This document shows, piece after piece, positions 8,253 through 17,636 of a DNA stretch of 59,957 nt. Within the stretch, counting starts at the first letter, position 1, and each line of letters opens with the position of its first letter. The stretch comes from Oscillospiraceae bacterium (GTDB lineage Bacteria; Bacillota; Clostridia; Oscillospirales; Oscillospiraceae), in the NCBI GenBank assembly GCA_022794215.1, contig JAAWEH010000023.1:1-59957 (forward strand). Direction: 5' to 3'. Position numbers and translations under genes: made by a program. The notes below the pieces were generated by a model, which did not search any database, was not told where the DNA came from, and saw only the letters and a list, made by a program, of their open reading frames with translations.

Positions 8253-9128
8253 GTGATCTGTTGCCAATGTCCCAGAAACTGCGGTGCGGAACGGGGAGAG
8301 GGTCGCTCCGGCGGTGTGTGCGCCATGGGATGGGCCCCGGTGGTGGCCCGGGCTGCCCTCCATTTTTGGGAGGAGCCGCCCATTTCAGGTACCAAAGGTT
8401 CAGGAGCGGTATTTTTTTCCGGCTGTTCTCTTCGGTGCGTGTTCTGCCAAAACAGTGTTATCAGCCAAGAGGGATACGGGAAAGCGGTAAGTGTAGAACG
8501 GCTGCGGGAGATTTTCCGGCGTCTGGTGGATCAGGGAGCCCACAACATCAACCTGGTGACCGCCACCCACTTTGCCCACGCGGTTATAGAAGCGCTGGAG
8601 GAATCCGTACCGGTGCCCGTGGTTTGGAACTGTGGGGGCTACGAGAGCGTTGAGACCCTGCGGCAACTGGAGGGGAAGGTGCAGATCTACCTTCCCGACC
8701 TAAAATACCTGGATCGGGACAGGGCAAAGCGGTATTCCGCCGCCCCGGATTATCCGGAGGTCGCCACTGCCGCCATCCGGGAGATGGTCCGGCAGACAGG
8801 GCCCTGTGTGTTTGATGAGAATGGAGTCTTGCTGAGAGGGGTCATCATCCGCCACCTTCTCCTCCCCGGAGGCGTAAGGGAGGCCAAGGCGGTGATGGAC
8901 TGGGTGGCGGAGACCTTCCCGCCGGAAAAAGTCCGCTTTTCTCTCATGAGCCAATATGTACCCCTGGGCCGGGCGGCAGAGTATCCCGAGATTAACCGAC
9001 CCCTGCGGAAAAGCGAAATTCGCAGCGCACAGGAATATATGACGTCCTTGGGTATAGCGGGCTATGCCCAGGATGCTGAGGCCGCCAGTAGGGACTATGT
9101 TCCCGATTTTGACCTGACAGGAGTGTGA
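8253..9128 (+). CDS. Radical SAM protein, PflA-like (COG1313 type)
   Basis: 291 residues from GTG 8253, which follows GGAAGGGAGGG; the upstream in-frame GTG lies in a terminator loop. The radical SAM cluster motif GCSLRCVFC (Cys58, Cys62, Cys65) would bind the [4Fe-4S] cluster that cleaves S-adenosylmethionine. An extra N-terminal cysteine group (CCQCPRNCG and GGVCAMG) is typical of the COG1313 branch related to pyruvate formate-lyase activase. The substrate is unknown; no glycyl radical enzyme is adjacent. The MATE gene starts 4 bases after its stop, so they form an operon. Confidence 0.85.
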   Translation: MICCQCPRNCGAERGEGRSGGVCAMGWAPVVARAALHFWEEPPISGTKGSGAVFFSGCSLRCVFCQNSVISQEGYGKAVSVERLREIFRRLVDQGAHNINLVTATHFAHAVIEALEESVPVPVVWNCGGYESVETLRQLEGKVQIYLPDLKYLDRDRAKRYSAAPDYPEVATAAIREMVRQTGPCVFDENGVLLRGVIIRHLLLPGGVREAKAVMDWVAETFPPEKVRFSLMSQYVPLGRAAEYPEINRPLRKSEIRSAQEYMTSLGIAGYAQDAEAASRDYVPDFDLTGV

Positions 9129-9132
9129 GGAT

Positions 9133-10515
9133 ATGGCAAGCACACTGAAAATCAGAGAGCAAGGCCCTCGGCTTCGCCGGCTGTGGGGCTTATCTTGGCC
9201 TGCCATCATTGAGCAGATCCTGAATACCATGGTGAGCTATGTGGATACCGCTATGGTAGGGGTGCTGGGGGCGGTGGGAAGCGCGGCTGTATCGGTGAAC
9301 GGCCCTCCCATTTGGCTGATCCACGGTATTCTGGCCGGTGTAGGCGTGGGTTACTCGGTTCAGATCTCCAACGCAGTGGGCGCCAAGGATCCGGACCGGG
9401 TACGGAAGATCATTCGGCAGGCGTTTTTGGCCGGAGTGGTTTGCGGACTGCTGGCCTGCGGGATCTATGAGGCGCTGGGGGCGTCCATTCCCCGGTGGCT
9501 GGGCGCCAAGCCTGAAGTGCTGCCCCATGCGGCCAATTATATGCGAATCTATTGTGCGGCCTTGCCCTTTAACTCGCTGCTGATTATTTTCTCGGCAGTT
9601 TTGCGGTGCATGGGCAACACAAAAACCCCTCTTATATTTAATACAGCGACCAATGTGCTGAATCTGGTATTAAACTTTTTCCTTATCTATCCTACCCGGG
9701 AGTGGAACGGTATCACCCTGCCCGGGGCGGGCTGGGGGGTGGAGGGAGCGGCCATTGCCACCGCAGCCTCCATCATCTGTGCCGGAATCCCGGCGGCGGT
9801 GGCCGCCTTCCACCAGGAGGGATTTGTCACCTCGCTGCGGGAAGGGCTGGCTCCCGACGGACTGATTATCCACCGGGCGGTAAAGCTGGGGGTTCCCTCC
9901 GCCCTGGAGCGGGCCATTGTCAATCTGGGCCAGATTGCTACCACTGCGCTGGTGGGCCATGCTCTTACCACGGTAGCGCTGGCGGCCAACAATATTGCCA
10001 CCACTGCTGAGGGGCTTTGCTATCTGCCTGCCTACGGGATCGGCTACGCTGCCATCGCCCTGGTGGGGCAGTCGGTAGGGGCGGGAGACAGGGAGGATGC
10101 AGAGGCCTACGGAAGTTTGACGGGACTCATCGGCTTTTGCCTGTGCTTGGCCACGGGACTATTGTTGTTCCTGTTTGCACCGTTGCTGGCGTCGCTGTTC
10201 AACACGGACAGCCGCGTGGTGGCGGAAGCGGCCCTGGCCCTGCGCGTGGTGGCCTTCTCCGAGCCCTTTTTTGCCGTATCTATCATCTTGACCAATGCCC
10301 TCCGGGGTGCCGACGATGTGAAGTTTCCCATGATGGTGGGATTGGCGGGCATGTGGTGTGTGCGGGTACCCCTGGCTTGCCTGCTGGTACTTTCCTTTGA
10401 CTGGGGACTGGCCGGCGTCTGGGGAGCCATGGCCATCGACCTGGTTCTCCGGGGCGTACTATGTATTTGGCGCTGGAGAAGTGGAAAATGGCGGAAACTG
10501 AGCGGATTGGAATAA
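9133..10515 (+). CDS. MATE family efflux transporter
   Basis: 460 residues with about 12 predicted membrane helices arranged as two related halves. The N terminus (LWGLSWPAIIEQILNTMVSY) is the family entry motif with its conserved Pro in helix 1. MATE pumps export cationic drugs or metabolites using Na+ or H+ gradients; the substrate cannot be told from sequence. ATG 9133 follows CAGGAGTGTGAGG and lies 4 bases after the radical SAM gene. A terminator follows at 10525. Confidence 0.92.
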   Translation: MASTLKIREQGPRLRRLWGLSWPAIIEQILNTMVSYVDTAMVGVLGAVGSAAVSVNGPPIWLIHGILAGVGVGYSVQISNAVGAKDPDRVRKIIRQAFLAGVVCGLLACGIYEALGASIPRWLGAKPEVLPHAANYMRIYCAALPFNSLLIIFSAVLRCMGNTKTPLIFNTATNVLNLVLNFFLIYPTREWNGITLPGAGWGVEGAAIATAASIICAGIPAAVAAFHQEGFVTSLREGLAPDGLIIHRAVKLGVPSALERAIVNLGQIATTALVGHALTTVALAANNIATTAEGLCYLPAYGIGYAAIALVGQSVGAGDREDAEAYGSLTGLIGFCLCLATGLLLFLFAPLLASLFNTDSRVVAEAALALRVVAFSEPFFAVSIILTNALRGADDVKFPMMVGLAGMWCVRVPLACLLVLSFDWGLAGVWGAMAIDLVLRGVLCIWRWRSGKWRKLSGLE

Positions 10516-10524
10516 GAGAATCAG

Positions 10525-10565
10525 AAAAGGCAGCCTCTTCCATTGTGGGGAGGCTGCCTTTTTAC
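10525..10565 (+). terminator. Terminator after MATE gene
   Basis: AAAAGGCAGCCTC and GAGGCTGCCTTTT arms with a 12-base loop, ending in a T-run. Confidence 0.88.
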
Positions 10566-10629
10566 TTGGAATGGGGAAATAAAATCGCCTTAAAACGCGA
10601 AGAAAGCTTTATTCAGGAGGCATGGCAAT

Positions 10630-10678
10630 GAAAAACAGAGCCGGGAACAGAGATGAGATCTGTTCCCGGTTCTGTTTC
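10630..10678 (-). terminator. Terminator after the RluA-family gene
   Basis: An 18-bp stem (10633-10650 with 10660-10677, one G-T pair) with a 9-base loop. Read on the minus strand it ends in a T-run, just past the pseudouridine synthase stop. Confidence 0.88.
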
Positions 10679-10683
10679 CTGTG

Positions 10684-11577
10684 TTATCCCTCCAGCAGCC
10701 GGGCCATATCGGCGGGGAGAGGGCTCTCAAAGAGAAGCCGCCGGCCGCTAAAGGGCTGTGTCAACTCCAGCCGGGCGGAGTGGAGGGCGGGGCGGGGGAT
10801 CAGGTCGGGATCCTCGGTGCCGTAGAGGAAGTCCCCGGCCAGAGGATGGCCCAGATAGGCCATGTGAACCCGGATCTGATGGGTGCGGCCGGTATCCAGC
10901 ACCAGGCGGAGGAGGGAGAAGCGGGCTCCCTGCTGTACCACTTCATAATGGGTGCGGGCGCTCTTTCCGTCGGCTCTGACCTCCTGCCGGATATAAGAGG
11001 TGTCGGTGCGGCCCAGAGGGGCATCCACGGTGCCGGAGAGGGGAGAGGGACAGCCCTCGCACACCGCCAGATACTCCCGCAGAAAATCCCCTGAGTGGAG
11101 GGCCTGGGTCAAGATATGCTGGGCCGCCGGGTGCTTGGATACCACCATTAGCCCCGAGGTGCCCTTGTCCAGCCGGTGAACCGGGTGAAAATCGGCCGCC
11201 AGCCCGATTTGGTGATAGTAGTGAACCAGCCGGGCGCCCAGAGAGTCGTCCCAACTGCCGGCGCAGGGATGAACCGCCAGACCCGCGGGTTTGTCCACGA
11301 CCAAAAGATCCTCATCCTCATAGCAGATATTTACCGGCCCCTCGTTGGGCACAATGTCTGAGGGAGCTTTGTCGTCGGCCAAGATTGCTACTATCTGCCC
11401 TGCATGAACCAGATAGCTGGTATAGATGTCCTCTCCGTCTACCAAAAGGCCGTGAGGACGGCGTTTGGAGCGGCGGATGGCCGAGGTGGACAGACCGTGC
11501 CGGCGAAGGATGACATCCACCCGTTTGCCCTCCTCCTCGGGGAGGACGGGAAATTCCAGATAACGCAGGGGGGACAC
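10684..11577 (-). CDS. RluA-family pseudouridine synthase
   Basis: About 295 residues. Converts specific uridines in rRNA or tRNA to pseudouridine. The catalytic motif HRLDKGTSGLMVVSK contains the nucleophile Asp, preceded by the DLLVVDKPAGLAVHP signature of the RluA/RluD group and followed by GRTHQIRVHMAYLGHPLAGD. The N-terminal S4-like region (VDVILRRHGLS) is present. The start is uncertain: a GTG at 11577 directly abuts AAAGGAGG with no spacing, whereas an in-frame CTG four codons later has ideal 7-base spacing. Which of the RluA/C/D targets it modifies cannot be decided. Confidence 0.9.
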   Translation of the reverse strand: MSPLRYLEFPVLPEEEGKRVDVILRRHGLSTSAIRRSKRRPHGLLVDGEDIYTSYLVHAGQIVAILADDKAPSDIVPNEGPVNICYEDEDLLVVDKPAGLAVHPCAGSWDDSLGARLVHYYHQIGLAADFHPVHRLDKGTSGLMVVSKHPAAQHILTQALHSGDFLREYLAVCEGCPSPLSGTVDAPLGRTDTSYIRQEVRADGKSARTHYEVVQQGARFSLLRLVLDTGRTHQIRVHMAYLGHPLAGDFLYGTEDPDLIPRPALHSARLELTQPFSGRRLLFESPLPADMARLLEG

Positions 11578-11590
11578 CTCCTTTGGAGAA

Positions 11591-11617
11591 GAGAGGCCCT
11601 CTTTTAGAGGGCCTCTC
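11591..11617 (-). terminator. GC-rich hairpin between cyuA-like gene and RluA gene
   Basis: Perfect 11-bp stem GAGAGGCCCTC with a 5-base loop. On the minus strand only a weak T-tract follows (TTCTCC), so it may slow rather than stop transcription into the RluA-family gene. Confidence 0.55.
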
Positions 11618-11641
11618 AGATTTTATAAGGGAATGAGGCGC

Positions 11642-12937
11642 TCAGCACTCCTCCGTCTGCCCGGTCATGATGCGCAGGATCTCCCGGTCTGTTTCCCGCA
11701 TACCGACCCGCCCCAGACGGCCCACATTGTGGATGGTGGCCTCCACTCCCTTGGTGACAATGCCGTCACCGCCCCGGAACTGTTGACCATCCTGGAACAT
11801 ATGGTAGCCCAAAAGTCCCGCATCCACCGCGGAGGCGATCTTGGCGGCACAGGAGGGTTTTGCTCCGTCGCAAACGATGCCCGAAACGGTGGCCAGGGCG
11901 TTGACCAGGGTGTGGGATACCTCACGAACCCCGCCGCCGTGAAGCCAGGCGATGGCGCCCCCGGCCCCGCAGCCGGCGCAGACCGCACCGCAGTAGGCGC
12001 TGAGGCGGCCGATGCCCGTTTTCATGTGGATGGTGAGCAGGTCGCTGAGGGTGACAGCCCGGACAGTGGTGTCATGATCCGCCTTCAGTTCCTTGGCGTA
12101 TTCCATGACGGGAACTGTGGCGGTGATGCCCTGGTTGCCGCTGCCGGAGACAATGATAACAGGCATCTCACAGCCGCTCATCCGGGCGTCAGACCCGGCG
12201 GCAGCCATATACCGGGCCCGGAGCTGGACATGGGTGCCGTAGTGATGCTTCAAAACCTTACCGATGTTAGCGCCCCAGTTGTTGTTCATGCCCTCCTGAG
12301 CGATGGCGTAGTTATACTCCATTTGCCGCTCCACCAGCTCCCGAACGTCATCCACCTCCATAGTGTTCACGAAGTCCACAATGGATTCCACCGATAGGCA
12401 GCTGCGGTCAATAAGTCCATCATCCGCAGCGTCGTCGGTGACTTCGCCGCCCTGGAGAAGGACATGACCGTTCTTTTCCACCAGGGTAATGTTGGTGTGA
12501 TAGTCGGAGATCCGCAGCTTTACCAAATCTGCGCCGGCAGTGAGGGTGATGATGATATCAAAGATCAAATCTCCGGGAGCGGGAAGAACTTGGATGGGAT
12601 GGGTATCGAGAAAGGCGCGGATGGCATCCTTTTCCGCCTCGGAAACCTGGGAGATAACCTCCAAGATCAAATCGGAGCGACCGGCAACAATACCTGCTGC
12701 GGCAGCGGCGGCAATGCCTTTGAGTCCGCCGGTGTTGGGCACAATAACACTTTTTACGTTTTTAATAATGCTGCCGCTGGCCTCTACCTTGACCGTTTCA
12801 GGTTCCCGGCCCAGTATATCCCGGGCCCTGGCCGCGCCGTAAGCAATGGCGATAGGCTCGGTGCAGCCCATGGCAGGAACCAGTTCCTCCCGGAGGATCT
12901 GGATGAAATTGTGATAATTCGGGTGGGTACGATCCAT
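11642..12937 (-). CDS. cyuA: L-cysteine desulfidase family protein (CyuA/YhaM, UPF0597)
   Basis: 431 residues. The family is related to the alpha chain of iron-sulfur L-serine dehydratase and includes CyuA, which breaks cysteine down to sulfide, ammonia and pyruvate. The N-terminal ELVPAMGCTEPIAIAYGAA is the family signature; the second half carries AYCGAVCAGCGAGGAIAW, the conserved cysteines that ligate the Fe-S cluster, and GIVCDGAKPSCAAKIA. ATG 12937 follows GAGAAGGTG; a longer reading into the promoter region is not credible. It has its own promoter. The exact substrate (cysteine or another amino acid) is inferred from family. Confidence 0.85.
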   Translation of the reverse strand: MDRTHPNYHNFIQILREELVPAMGCTEPIAIAYGAARARDILGREPETVKVEASGSIIKNVKSVIVPNTGGLKGIAAAAAAGIVAGRSDLILEVISQVSEAEKDAIRAFLDTHPIQVLPAPGDLIFDIIITLTAGADLVKLRISDYHTNITLVEKNGHVLLQGGEVTDDAADDGLIDRSCLSVESIVDFVNTMEVDDVRELVERQMEYNYAIAQEGMNNNWGANIGKVLKHHYGTHVQLRARYMAAAGSDARMSGCEMPVIIVSGSGNQGITATVPVMEYAKELKADHDTTVRAVTLSDLLTIHMKTGIGRLSAYCGAVCAGCGAGGAIAWLHGGGVREVSHTLVNALATVSGIVCDGAKPSCAAKIASAVDAGLLGYHMFQDGQQFRGGDGIVTKGVEATIHNVGRLGRVGMRETDREILRIMTGQTEEC

Positions 12938-12985
12938 GAAGGCACCTTCTCTCTGACGGAAAGGATATAAAAAGAATGTAAATAT

Positions 12986-13015
12986 ACTATACCATAGGAA
13001 AAAAGAGAGCGTCAA
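12986..13015 (-). promoter_or_regulatory. Promoter for the cyuA-like gene
   Basis: On the minus strand: TTGACG (13015-13010), 18-bp spacer, TATAGT (12991-12986). Divergent from the hemW promoter 20 bases away. Confidence 0.65.
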
Positions 13016-13034
13016 GCGGAGGAGAGAAGGGGAT

Positions 13035-13062
13035 TTGCAAATGGGAAGAAATGTAGTATAAT
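13035..13062 (+). promoter_or_regulatory. Promoter for hemW
   Basis: TTGCAA (13035-13040), 16-bp spacer, perfect TATAAT (13057-13062). The predicted start near 13069 makes ATG 13098, not 13071, the likely initiator. Confidence 0.75.
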
Positions 13063-13097
13063 AATCTTACATGCTTGTGAGAGGCAGGGCGTTTTCC

Positions 13098-14306
13098 ATG
13101 GGTGAAAAGTTAGGTGTTTATATTCACATCCCTTTCTGTAAGGCAAAATGCGATTATTGTGATTTTTACTCTCTCCCTGACCGGGAGGGAACCATGGACG
13201 ACTATCTGAAGGCCCTTACTGCCCATATTCGGGAGACTGCCCCTCTGTGCAAAGGCTGGCAGGTGGATACCGTATACATCGGCGGAGGAACCCCCAGCTT
13301 TTTTGGCGCGAAACGGATGGTAGCTTTGCTAAAGGAGGTTCGCCGCCGCTTTGACGTAACGAGAGATGCGGAGATCACCTGCGAGGCAAACCCGGAGAGT
13401 GCGGATCGGGCCTTTCTGACCGCAGTTCGCCGCGGGGGAGTGAACCGGTTGAGCCTGGGGATGCAGTCGGCCTGCGACGGGGAGCTGAAGGCGGTTCACC
13501 GCCTTCACAATTTTGAGCAGGTGACCCGGGCGGTGGCTGCAGCCCGAAAAGCCAAGATCAAAAACCTGTCGTTGGATTTGATCTATGGCCTGCCCGGGCA
13601 GACCATGGGAAGCTGGCAGAAGAGTTTGGAATCGGCCCTGGCCCTAAAGCCTCAGCACCTGTCCTGCTACGGCTTGAAGGTGGAGCTTGGAACGCCCCTG
13701 GATGGCCGGGTCACCCGGGGAGAGGTGCTCCCTGACGACGATATGCAGGCGGATATGTACCTTTGGACGGTGGAGCGACTGCGGCAGAAAGGATATGCCC
13801 AGTATGAGATCTCCAATTTTGCCCAGCCGGGCTTTCAGTCTCGGCACAATCTGAAATATTGGATGGGCAAACCCTATGTGGGCTTTGGCCCGGGAGCGCA
13901 CTCCGATTTTGGCGGGCGGCGGTATTCATTTGTCCGGGATCTGGACAAATATATTGCCGGAATCCTGAGCGGTGGGGCGGTCATAGACGGCTCTGACCTG
14001 ATTCCCAGGAGAGAGCGGGGGGGAGAGTACCTGATGCTCCGGCTCCGAACCATCCGAGGCATTGAGGAGTGGGAGTATCGCAGGGAATTTTCCATGAATT
14101 TTGACCCTCTGGAGCAAAAGCTGGAGGAGTATGAGCGCCAGGGCTGGGCGGTGAAGAAGGATCGCCGCTGGCACCTGACGCCCCAGGGATTCCTGGTGTC
14201 CAACCAGTTGATCGGCGACCTGCTGATCCTGCAGGAGGCCAGCACGTTGGAAAATACCCTTCCCAAGCTGCGCTCAGCAAAAAAAGCGCTGGGAGAAAAG
14301 GGATAA
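13098..14306 (+). CDS. hemW: Radical SAM heme chaperone HemW
   Basis: 402 residues. HemW, long misannotated as oxygen-independent coproporphyrinogen oxidase, binds heme and delivers it to apoproteins. The sequence opens GVYIHIPFCKAKCDYCDFY, with Cys14, Cys18 and Cys21 for the [4Fe-4S] cluster and the extra Cys-Asp-Phe-Tyr element of the HemW group. GGGTPS (SAM binding) and the GLPGQT segment follow, and a winged-helix-like C-terminal domain ends it. ATG 13098 was chosen because it lies about 30 bases after the predicted transcription start. In Bacillota hemW often precedes hrcA-grpE-dnaK; here it does not. Confidence 0.9.
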   Translation: MGEKLGVYIHIPFCKAKCDYCDFYSLPDREGTMDDYLKALTAHIRETAPLCKGWQVDTVYIGGGTPSFFGAKRMVALLKEVRRRFDVTRDAEITCEANPESADRAFLTAVRRGGVNRLSLGMQSACDGELKAVHRLHNFEQVTRAVAAARKAKIKNLSLDLIYGLPGQTMGSWQKSLESALALKPQHLSCYGLKVELGTPLDGRVTRGEVLPDDDMQADMYLWTVERLRQKGYAQYEISNFAQPGFQSRHNLKYWMGKPYVGFGPGAHSDFGGRRYSFVRDLDKYIAGILSGGAVIDGSDLIPRRERGGEYLMLRLRTIRGIEEWEYRREFSMNFDPLEQKLEEYERQGWAVKKDRRWHLTPQGFLVSNQLIGDLLILQEASTLENTLPKLRSAKKALGEKG

Positions 14307-14319
14307 AAGCCCTTTTTCC
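14295..14319 (+). terminator. Weak terminator at the hemW stop
   Basis: GAAAAGGG and CCCTTTTTC arms around a 7-base loop that contains the hemW stop codon, then T-rich sequence. Short stem. Confidence 0.5.
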
Positions 14320-14366
14320 TGGATAAGAGGCCCATTCATTTCCAAATTTTCGACCCCTTTGGGCGG

Positions 14367-14395
14367 TTTACACTGCCGGTCAAATGTGGTATGAT
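14367..14395 (+). promoter_or_regulatory. Promoter for the SLH glycosidase
   Basis: TTTACA (14367-14372), 17-bp spacer, TATGAT (14390-14395). Transcription starting near 14402 excludes the upstream in-frame ATG at 14391. Confidence 0.75.
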
Positions 14396-14450
14396 AGAAG
14401 GCGTACCGGGACAAGCCCGGTGCGCTTTCTTTTTGGCGATAGGAGGAACC

Positions 14451-17400
14451 ATGAGACACTGGAAAATAAGACTTTCCGCGGCAGGCTTGGCCCTGTCGCT
14501 GCTGCTGGGGCAGGCCGCCCTGGCCTCTGATGCCCTGGGGCACGACCTGCACTCTGCCAGCACCATTCTCTCGGAGGGAACGGCAGTAAGCAAGGGGTAT
14601 TTTTGGAGCGATACATACAAAGATCTTCGCCTGGAGCGGTATGTGAGCTATACCCCCAACGAGGATGTACACCCCACCGTGGCCTACGGGGACAACGTGC
14701 TCAGCCGGGAGACCCTCACGACCATGGCCCGGAAGCTGGAGGAGCAGGGCAAGCGAGTGGTGGGGGGAACCAACGGAGACTTCTATGTTCTCTCCACCGG
14801 GCAGCCCCTGGGGCTGGTGGTTACCGATGGCGTGGTGCGCTCTTCCTCCTCCTACCATTCTGCCATCGGCTTTCGCGCGGATGGAACCGCCTTTGTGGGA
14901 AGTCCCAATCTCTATGTTTCCGCCACCATGTTGGGGGAGCGGCTCACCGTCTTTGGCGGCATCAACAAGGTGCGGCAGATCCGCTCTGCCGACGGCGGTG
15001 GGCTGGTGCTGCTGACCCCGGATTTTGGGGCCAATACCCAGAACCTGGCCGCCGGCGTGGATGTGTTTCTCTACCCCGTGTTGGAGGATCTTGGAGAGAT
15101 CGTCCCCGCGGAGGAGACCGGCCTTGACCGGGAATTGACCCTGTCCGACGTGCCCAGGATCGGGGGGCGGATCCGCTGCGTGGTGGACTATGTATCAGAG
15201 GCGGCGGGGGCTAACCCCATCCCTGAGGGGGGCTTTGTCCTCACCATGAACGGCAAGGACGATGAGGGTACCCTCAATATGCTCCGATCCCTGCAGCCCG
15301 GTGACGAGGTGAACATCGACATTGTCAGCGAGGATACCCGCTGGGAAGAGGCGGTGGAGGCTCTGGGGGCCATGTACCGTCTGCTGGACAATGGAGAGAT
15401 AGGCCCCAATCTGAACAATGAACGTACCGCCCGCACCGCCATCGGCGTGAAAGAGGACGGCACAGTGATTTTTTACACCATAGACGGCAAGCAGCCTGGG
15501 CTCAGCATCGGGGCTACCTGTACGCAGGTGGCTCAGCGGCTGCGGGAGCTTGGCTGTATAGAGGCGGTGGGCCTGGACGGAGGAGGCTCCACCACCCTGG
15601 GCCTCACCACCCCCGATCAAAGCGCCATGGCAGTGGTAAACAGCCCCTCCGACGGTTCTCAGCGCTCCAATTCCACCGCCATTTTTCTCACTACGGAACT
15701 GGCGGCCACCGGAGAGGCGGGGTATCTGAGCATTGAGCCGGGGGACGCTCTGCTGCTGGCGGGAGCGACCCTTCCTCTGGGGGCCTATCAGGTAGATACG
15801 GGTTACCGCCTTATGGGGGCGGCGACCAATGTGGAATATGAGGCAGAGGGTGGCGGCAGTGTAGACGGTGATATGTTTACCGCCGGCAAACAGGATGCGT
15901 TTACCACCATCACCGCAACTCAGGGGAAGCTGACCGGAACGGCCACGGTGACCACCGTGCGCACCCCTGATGAGATCGTGGTGACCAACGAAGGAACCGG
16001 CGGAACGGTGGGGGCCCTGGCCCTGGATCCGGGAGAGCAGGTATCCCTTCGGGCGGCATGCTCCTGGCGGAATCTGCTGCTCCAATCCCAGGATGGGTGT
16101 TATATTTGGGCCTGTGATGAAGAGATCGGAACCATCGCAGAGGACGGCACCTTCACTGCCGGCAGCAAGACGGCGGCGGGGAAGATTACCGTCACTGCCG
16201 GAGAGAAAACCGTGAGCATTCCGGTGAATGTGGCGGGCCATGTGCTGCCCCTGGAGGACATGGAGGGAGAAAAGACCCTCTTTATCGACACCGAGAGCGT
16301 GACCACCCAGCTGGAAACCGACCTTGCCCATGTCCGCACTGGTCTGCAGAGCCTGCGGGTAAGCTATGACGCCGGGGAGGAGGGAACAGCCAGACTGACA
16401 GCGAATATCTCCATCCCCGCCGGAGAACGGTATGTGGGCCTGTGGGTCTGCGGGGACGGTTCCCAGAACAACCTGATGGCCCTCTTCACCGATGGGGAGG
16501 AGGAGAGTCTGGCGCCGGTGTGCGGTTTGGGCTTCACCGGATGGAAGCATTTGTTGCTGGCGGTTCCCGAGGGAATGGATACCTTGAAGGAGCTGCAGTT
16601 CCTTTATGGCGGTGGAGAGGAGCGGACTGGTACGGTGTGGCTGGATCAGCTGACCACAGCCAATGAGGCGCTGGAGGATGAGATGGCCCCGGTTATCAGT
16701 CTGAAGGTAACGGGAGATCAGGTCACTGCCGCTGTCAGCGACAATGTGGATCGCAGCTTTTCTGCCCAGGCGGTGATACTTACCTATGACGGAGCGGTGC
16801 TTTCGGGCACCTGGAACGCCAAGACGGATACCCTGACGGCAAAACTGCCCTCTGCGCCGGCCCAGACACAGCCCGCTGCCGAGGGAGAGGCACCCCAGCC
16901 CACCCACCGGGTGACCGTGACAGCGGTAGACGTAAGCGGCAACCTGGGCCGGGAGTCCCTGGTGCTGGAGGGGGATGCCACAGTGGAATTTGCCGACATG
17001 ACCGACCACTGGGCCCTGAGCTACGCGGCCTATCTCTATGAGCAGGGGATCACCAAGGGCGTTTCCGACGGAGATACCCTTTACTACCAGCCCAACACCA
17101 ATATTACCCGGGCGGAGTTTTTCACCATGGTGGCCCGTTGGATGGGTCTGGATCTGACACAGTACGAGGGGACTGAACTGCCCTTTGCCGACGCTGGGGA
17201 GATCCCGGAGTGGGCGGTGCCGGCGGTGAAGGCCATGTATGAGCGGGGGATCGTGAAGGGCAGCCTGGACTATGGAGTCCTTTATCTCTATCCCAACACC
17301 GGTATCAACCGGGCGGAGGTTATGACCATCCTGGGCCGAACGCAGCGGAAGGGGTATGTGGAAGCGGAGCTGGAGAGCTTCCTGGATCGGGAGGAGGTCC

Positions 17401-17534
17401 CCTCCTGGGCAGAGAGCTATGTCCGCAGCCTGGTGGGGCAAAAGATCATCAACGGGTATGAGGACGGCACGCTGAAGCCTAACGCACCCATGACCCGGGG
17501 CGAGGTAGCAAAGGTTTTGACGACTCTGCGCTAA
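14451..17534 (+). CDS. Secreted phosphodiester glycosidase (NAGPA-like) with three SLH domains
   Basis: 1027 residues. Signal peptide (1-25), then a phosphodiester glycosidase domain of the NAGPA/DUF2233 type (about 60-410) with GTNGDFY near its start and the conserved GLDGGGSTTL near its end. Such domains cleave GlcNAc-1-phosphodiester bonds and in bacteria are linked to wall-polymer or phage-wall turnover. Beta-rich, Ig-like segments follow (about 430-840), then three SLH repeats (845-1027: FADMTDHWA..., FADAGEIPEWA..., the last from SFLDREEVPSWA) that would anchor it to the pyruvylated wall polymer. ATG 14451 has AGGAGGAACC in front. CsaB encoded at 45717 should supply the ligand. Confidence 0.85.
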   Translation: MRHWKIRLSAAGLALSLLLGQAALASDALGHDLHSASTILSEGTAVSKGYFWSDTYKDLRLERYVSYTPNEDVHPTVAYGDNVLSRETLTTMARKLEEQGKRVVGGTNGDFYVLSTGQPLGLVVTDGVVRSSSSYHSAIGFRADGTAFVGSPNLYVSATMLGERLTVFGGINKVRQIRSADGGGLVLLTPDFGANTQNLAAGVDVFLYPVLEDLGEIVPAEETGLDRELTLSDVPRIGGRIRCVVDYVSEAAGANPIPEGGFVLTMNGKDDEGTLNMLRSLQPGDEVNIDIVSEDTRWEEAVEALGAMYRLLDNGEIGPNLNNERTARTAIGVKEDGTVIFYTIDGKQPGLSIGATCTQVAQRLRELGCIEAVGLDGGGSTTLGLTTPDQSAMAVVNSPSDGSQRSNSTAIFLTTELAATGEAGYLSIEPGDALLLAGATLPLGAYQVDTGYRLMGAATNVEYEAEGGGSVDGDMFTAGKQDAFTTITATQGKLTGTATVTTVRTPDEIVVTNEGTGGTVGALALDPGEQVSLRAACSWRNLLLQSQDGCYIWACDEEIGTIAEDGTFTAGSKTAAGKITVTAGEKTVSIPVNVAGHVLPLEDMEGEKTLFIDTESVTTQLETDLAHVRTGLQSLRVSYDAGEEGTARLTANISIPAGERYVGLWVCGDGSQNNLMALFTDGEEESLAPVCGLGFTGWKHLLLAVPEGMDTLKELQFLYGGGEERTGTVWLDQLTTANEALEDEMAPVISLKVTGDQVTAAVSDNVDRSFSAQAVILTYDGAVLSGTWNAKTDTLTAKLPSAPAQTQPAAEGEAPQPTHRVTVTAVDVSGNLGRESLVLEGDATVEFADMTDHWALSYAAYLYEQGITKGVSDGDTLYYQPNTNITRAEFFTMVARWMGLDLTQYEGTELPFADAGEIPEWAVPAVKAMYERGIVKGSLDYGVLYLYPNTGINRAEVMTILGRTQRKGYVEAELESFLDREEVPSWAESYVRSLVGQKIINGYEDGTLKPNAPMTRGEVAKVLTTLR

Positions 17535-17596
17535 GGGCATCAGCAGATCGGCTTTTCAGAGCGGATGCCGCCTTGTCCTCGGCGGTTTTGCAAAAT

Positions 17597-17636
17597 AACA
17601 ACAGGCAGATCCAAGAAGGATCTGCCTGTTGTTTTA
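17597..17636. terminator. Bidirectional terminator
   Basis: A 16-bp stem (17597-17612 with 17618-17633) and AAGAA loop, between convergent genes. The T-run is best on the plus strand; the minus strand has A-rich sequence giving T's. Confidence 0.88.

Noticed and set aside
15195-17540. A 781-codon minus-strand frame opposite the SLH glycosidase
   Set aside because: Antisense shadow caused by GC-rich third positions; no ribosome binding site, promoter or family match.
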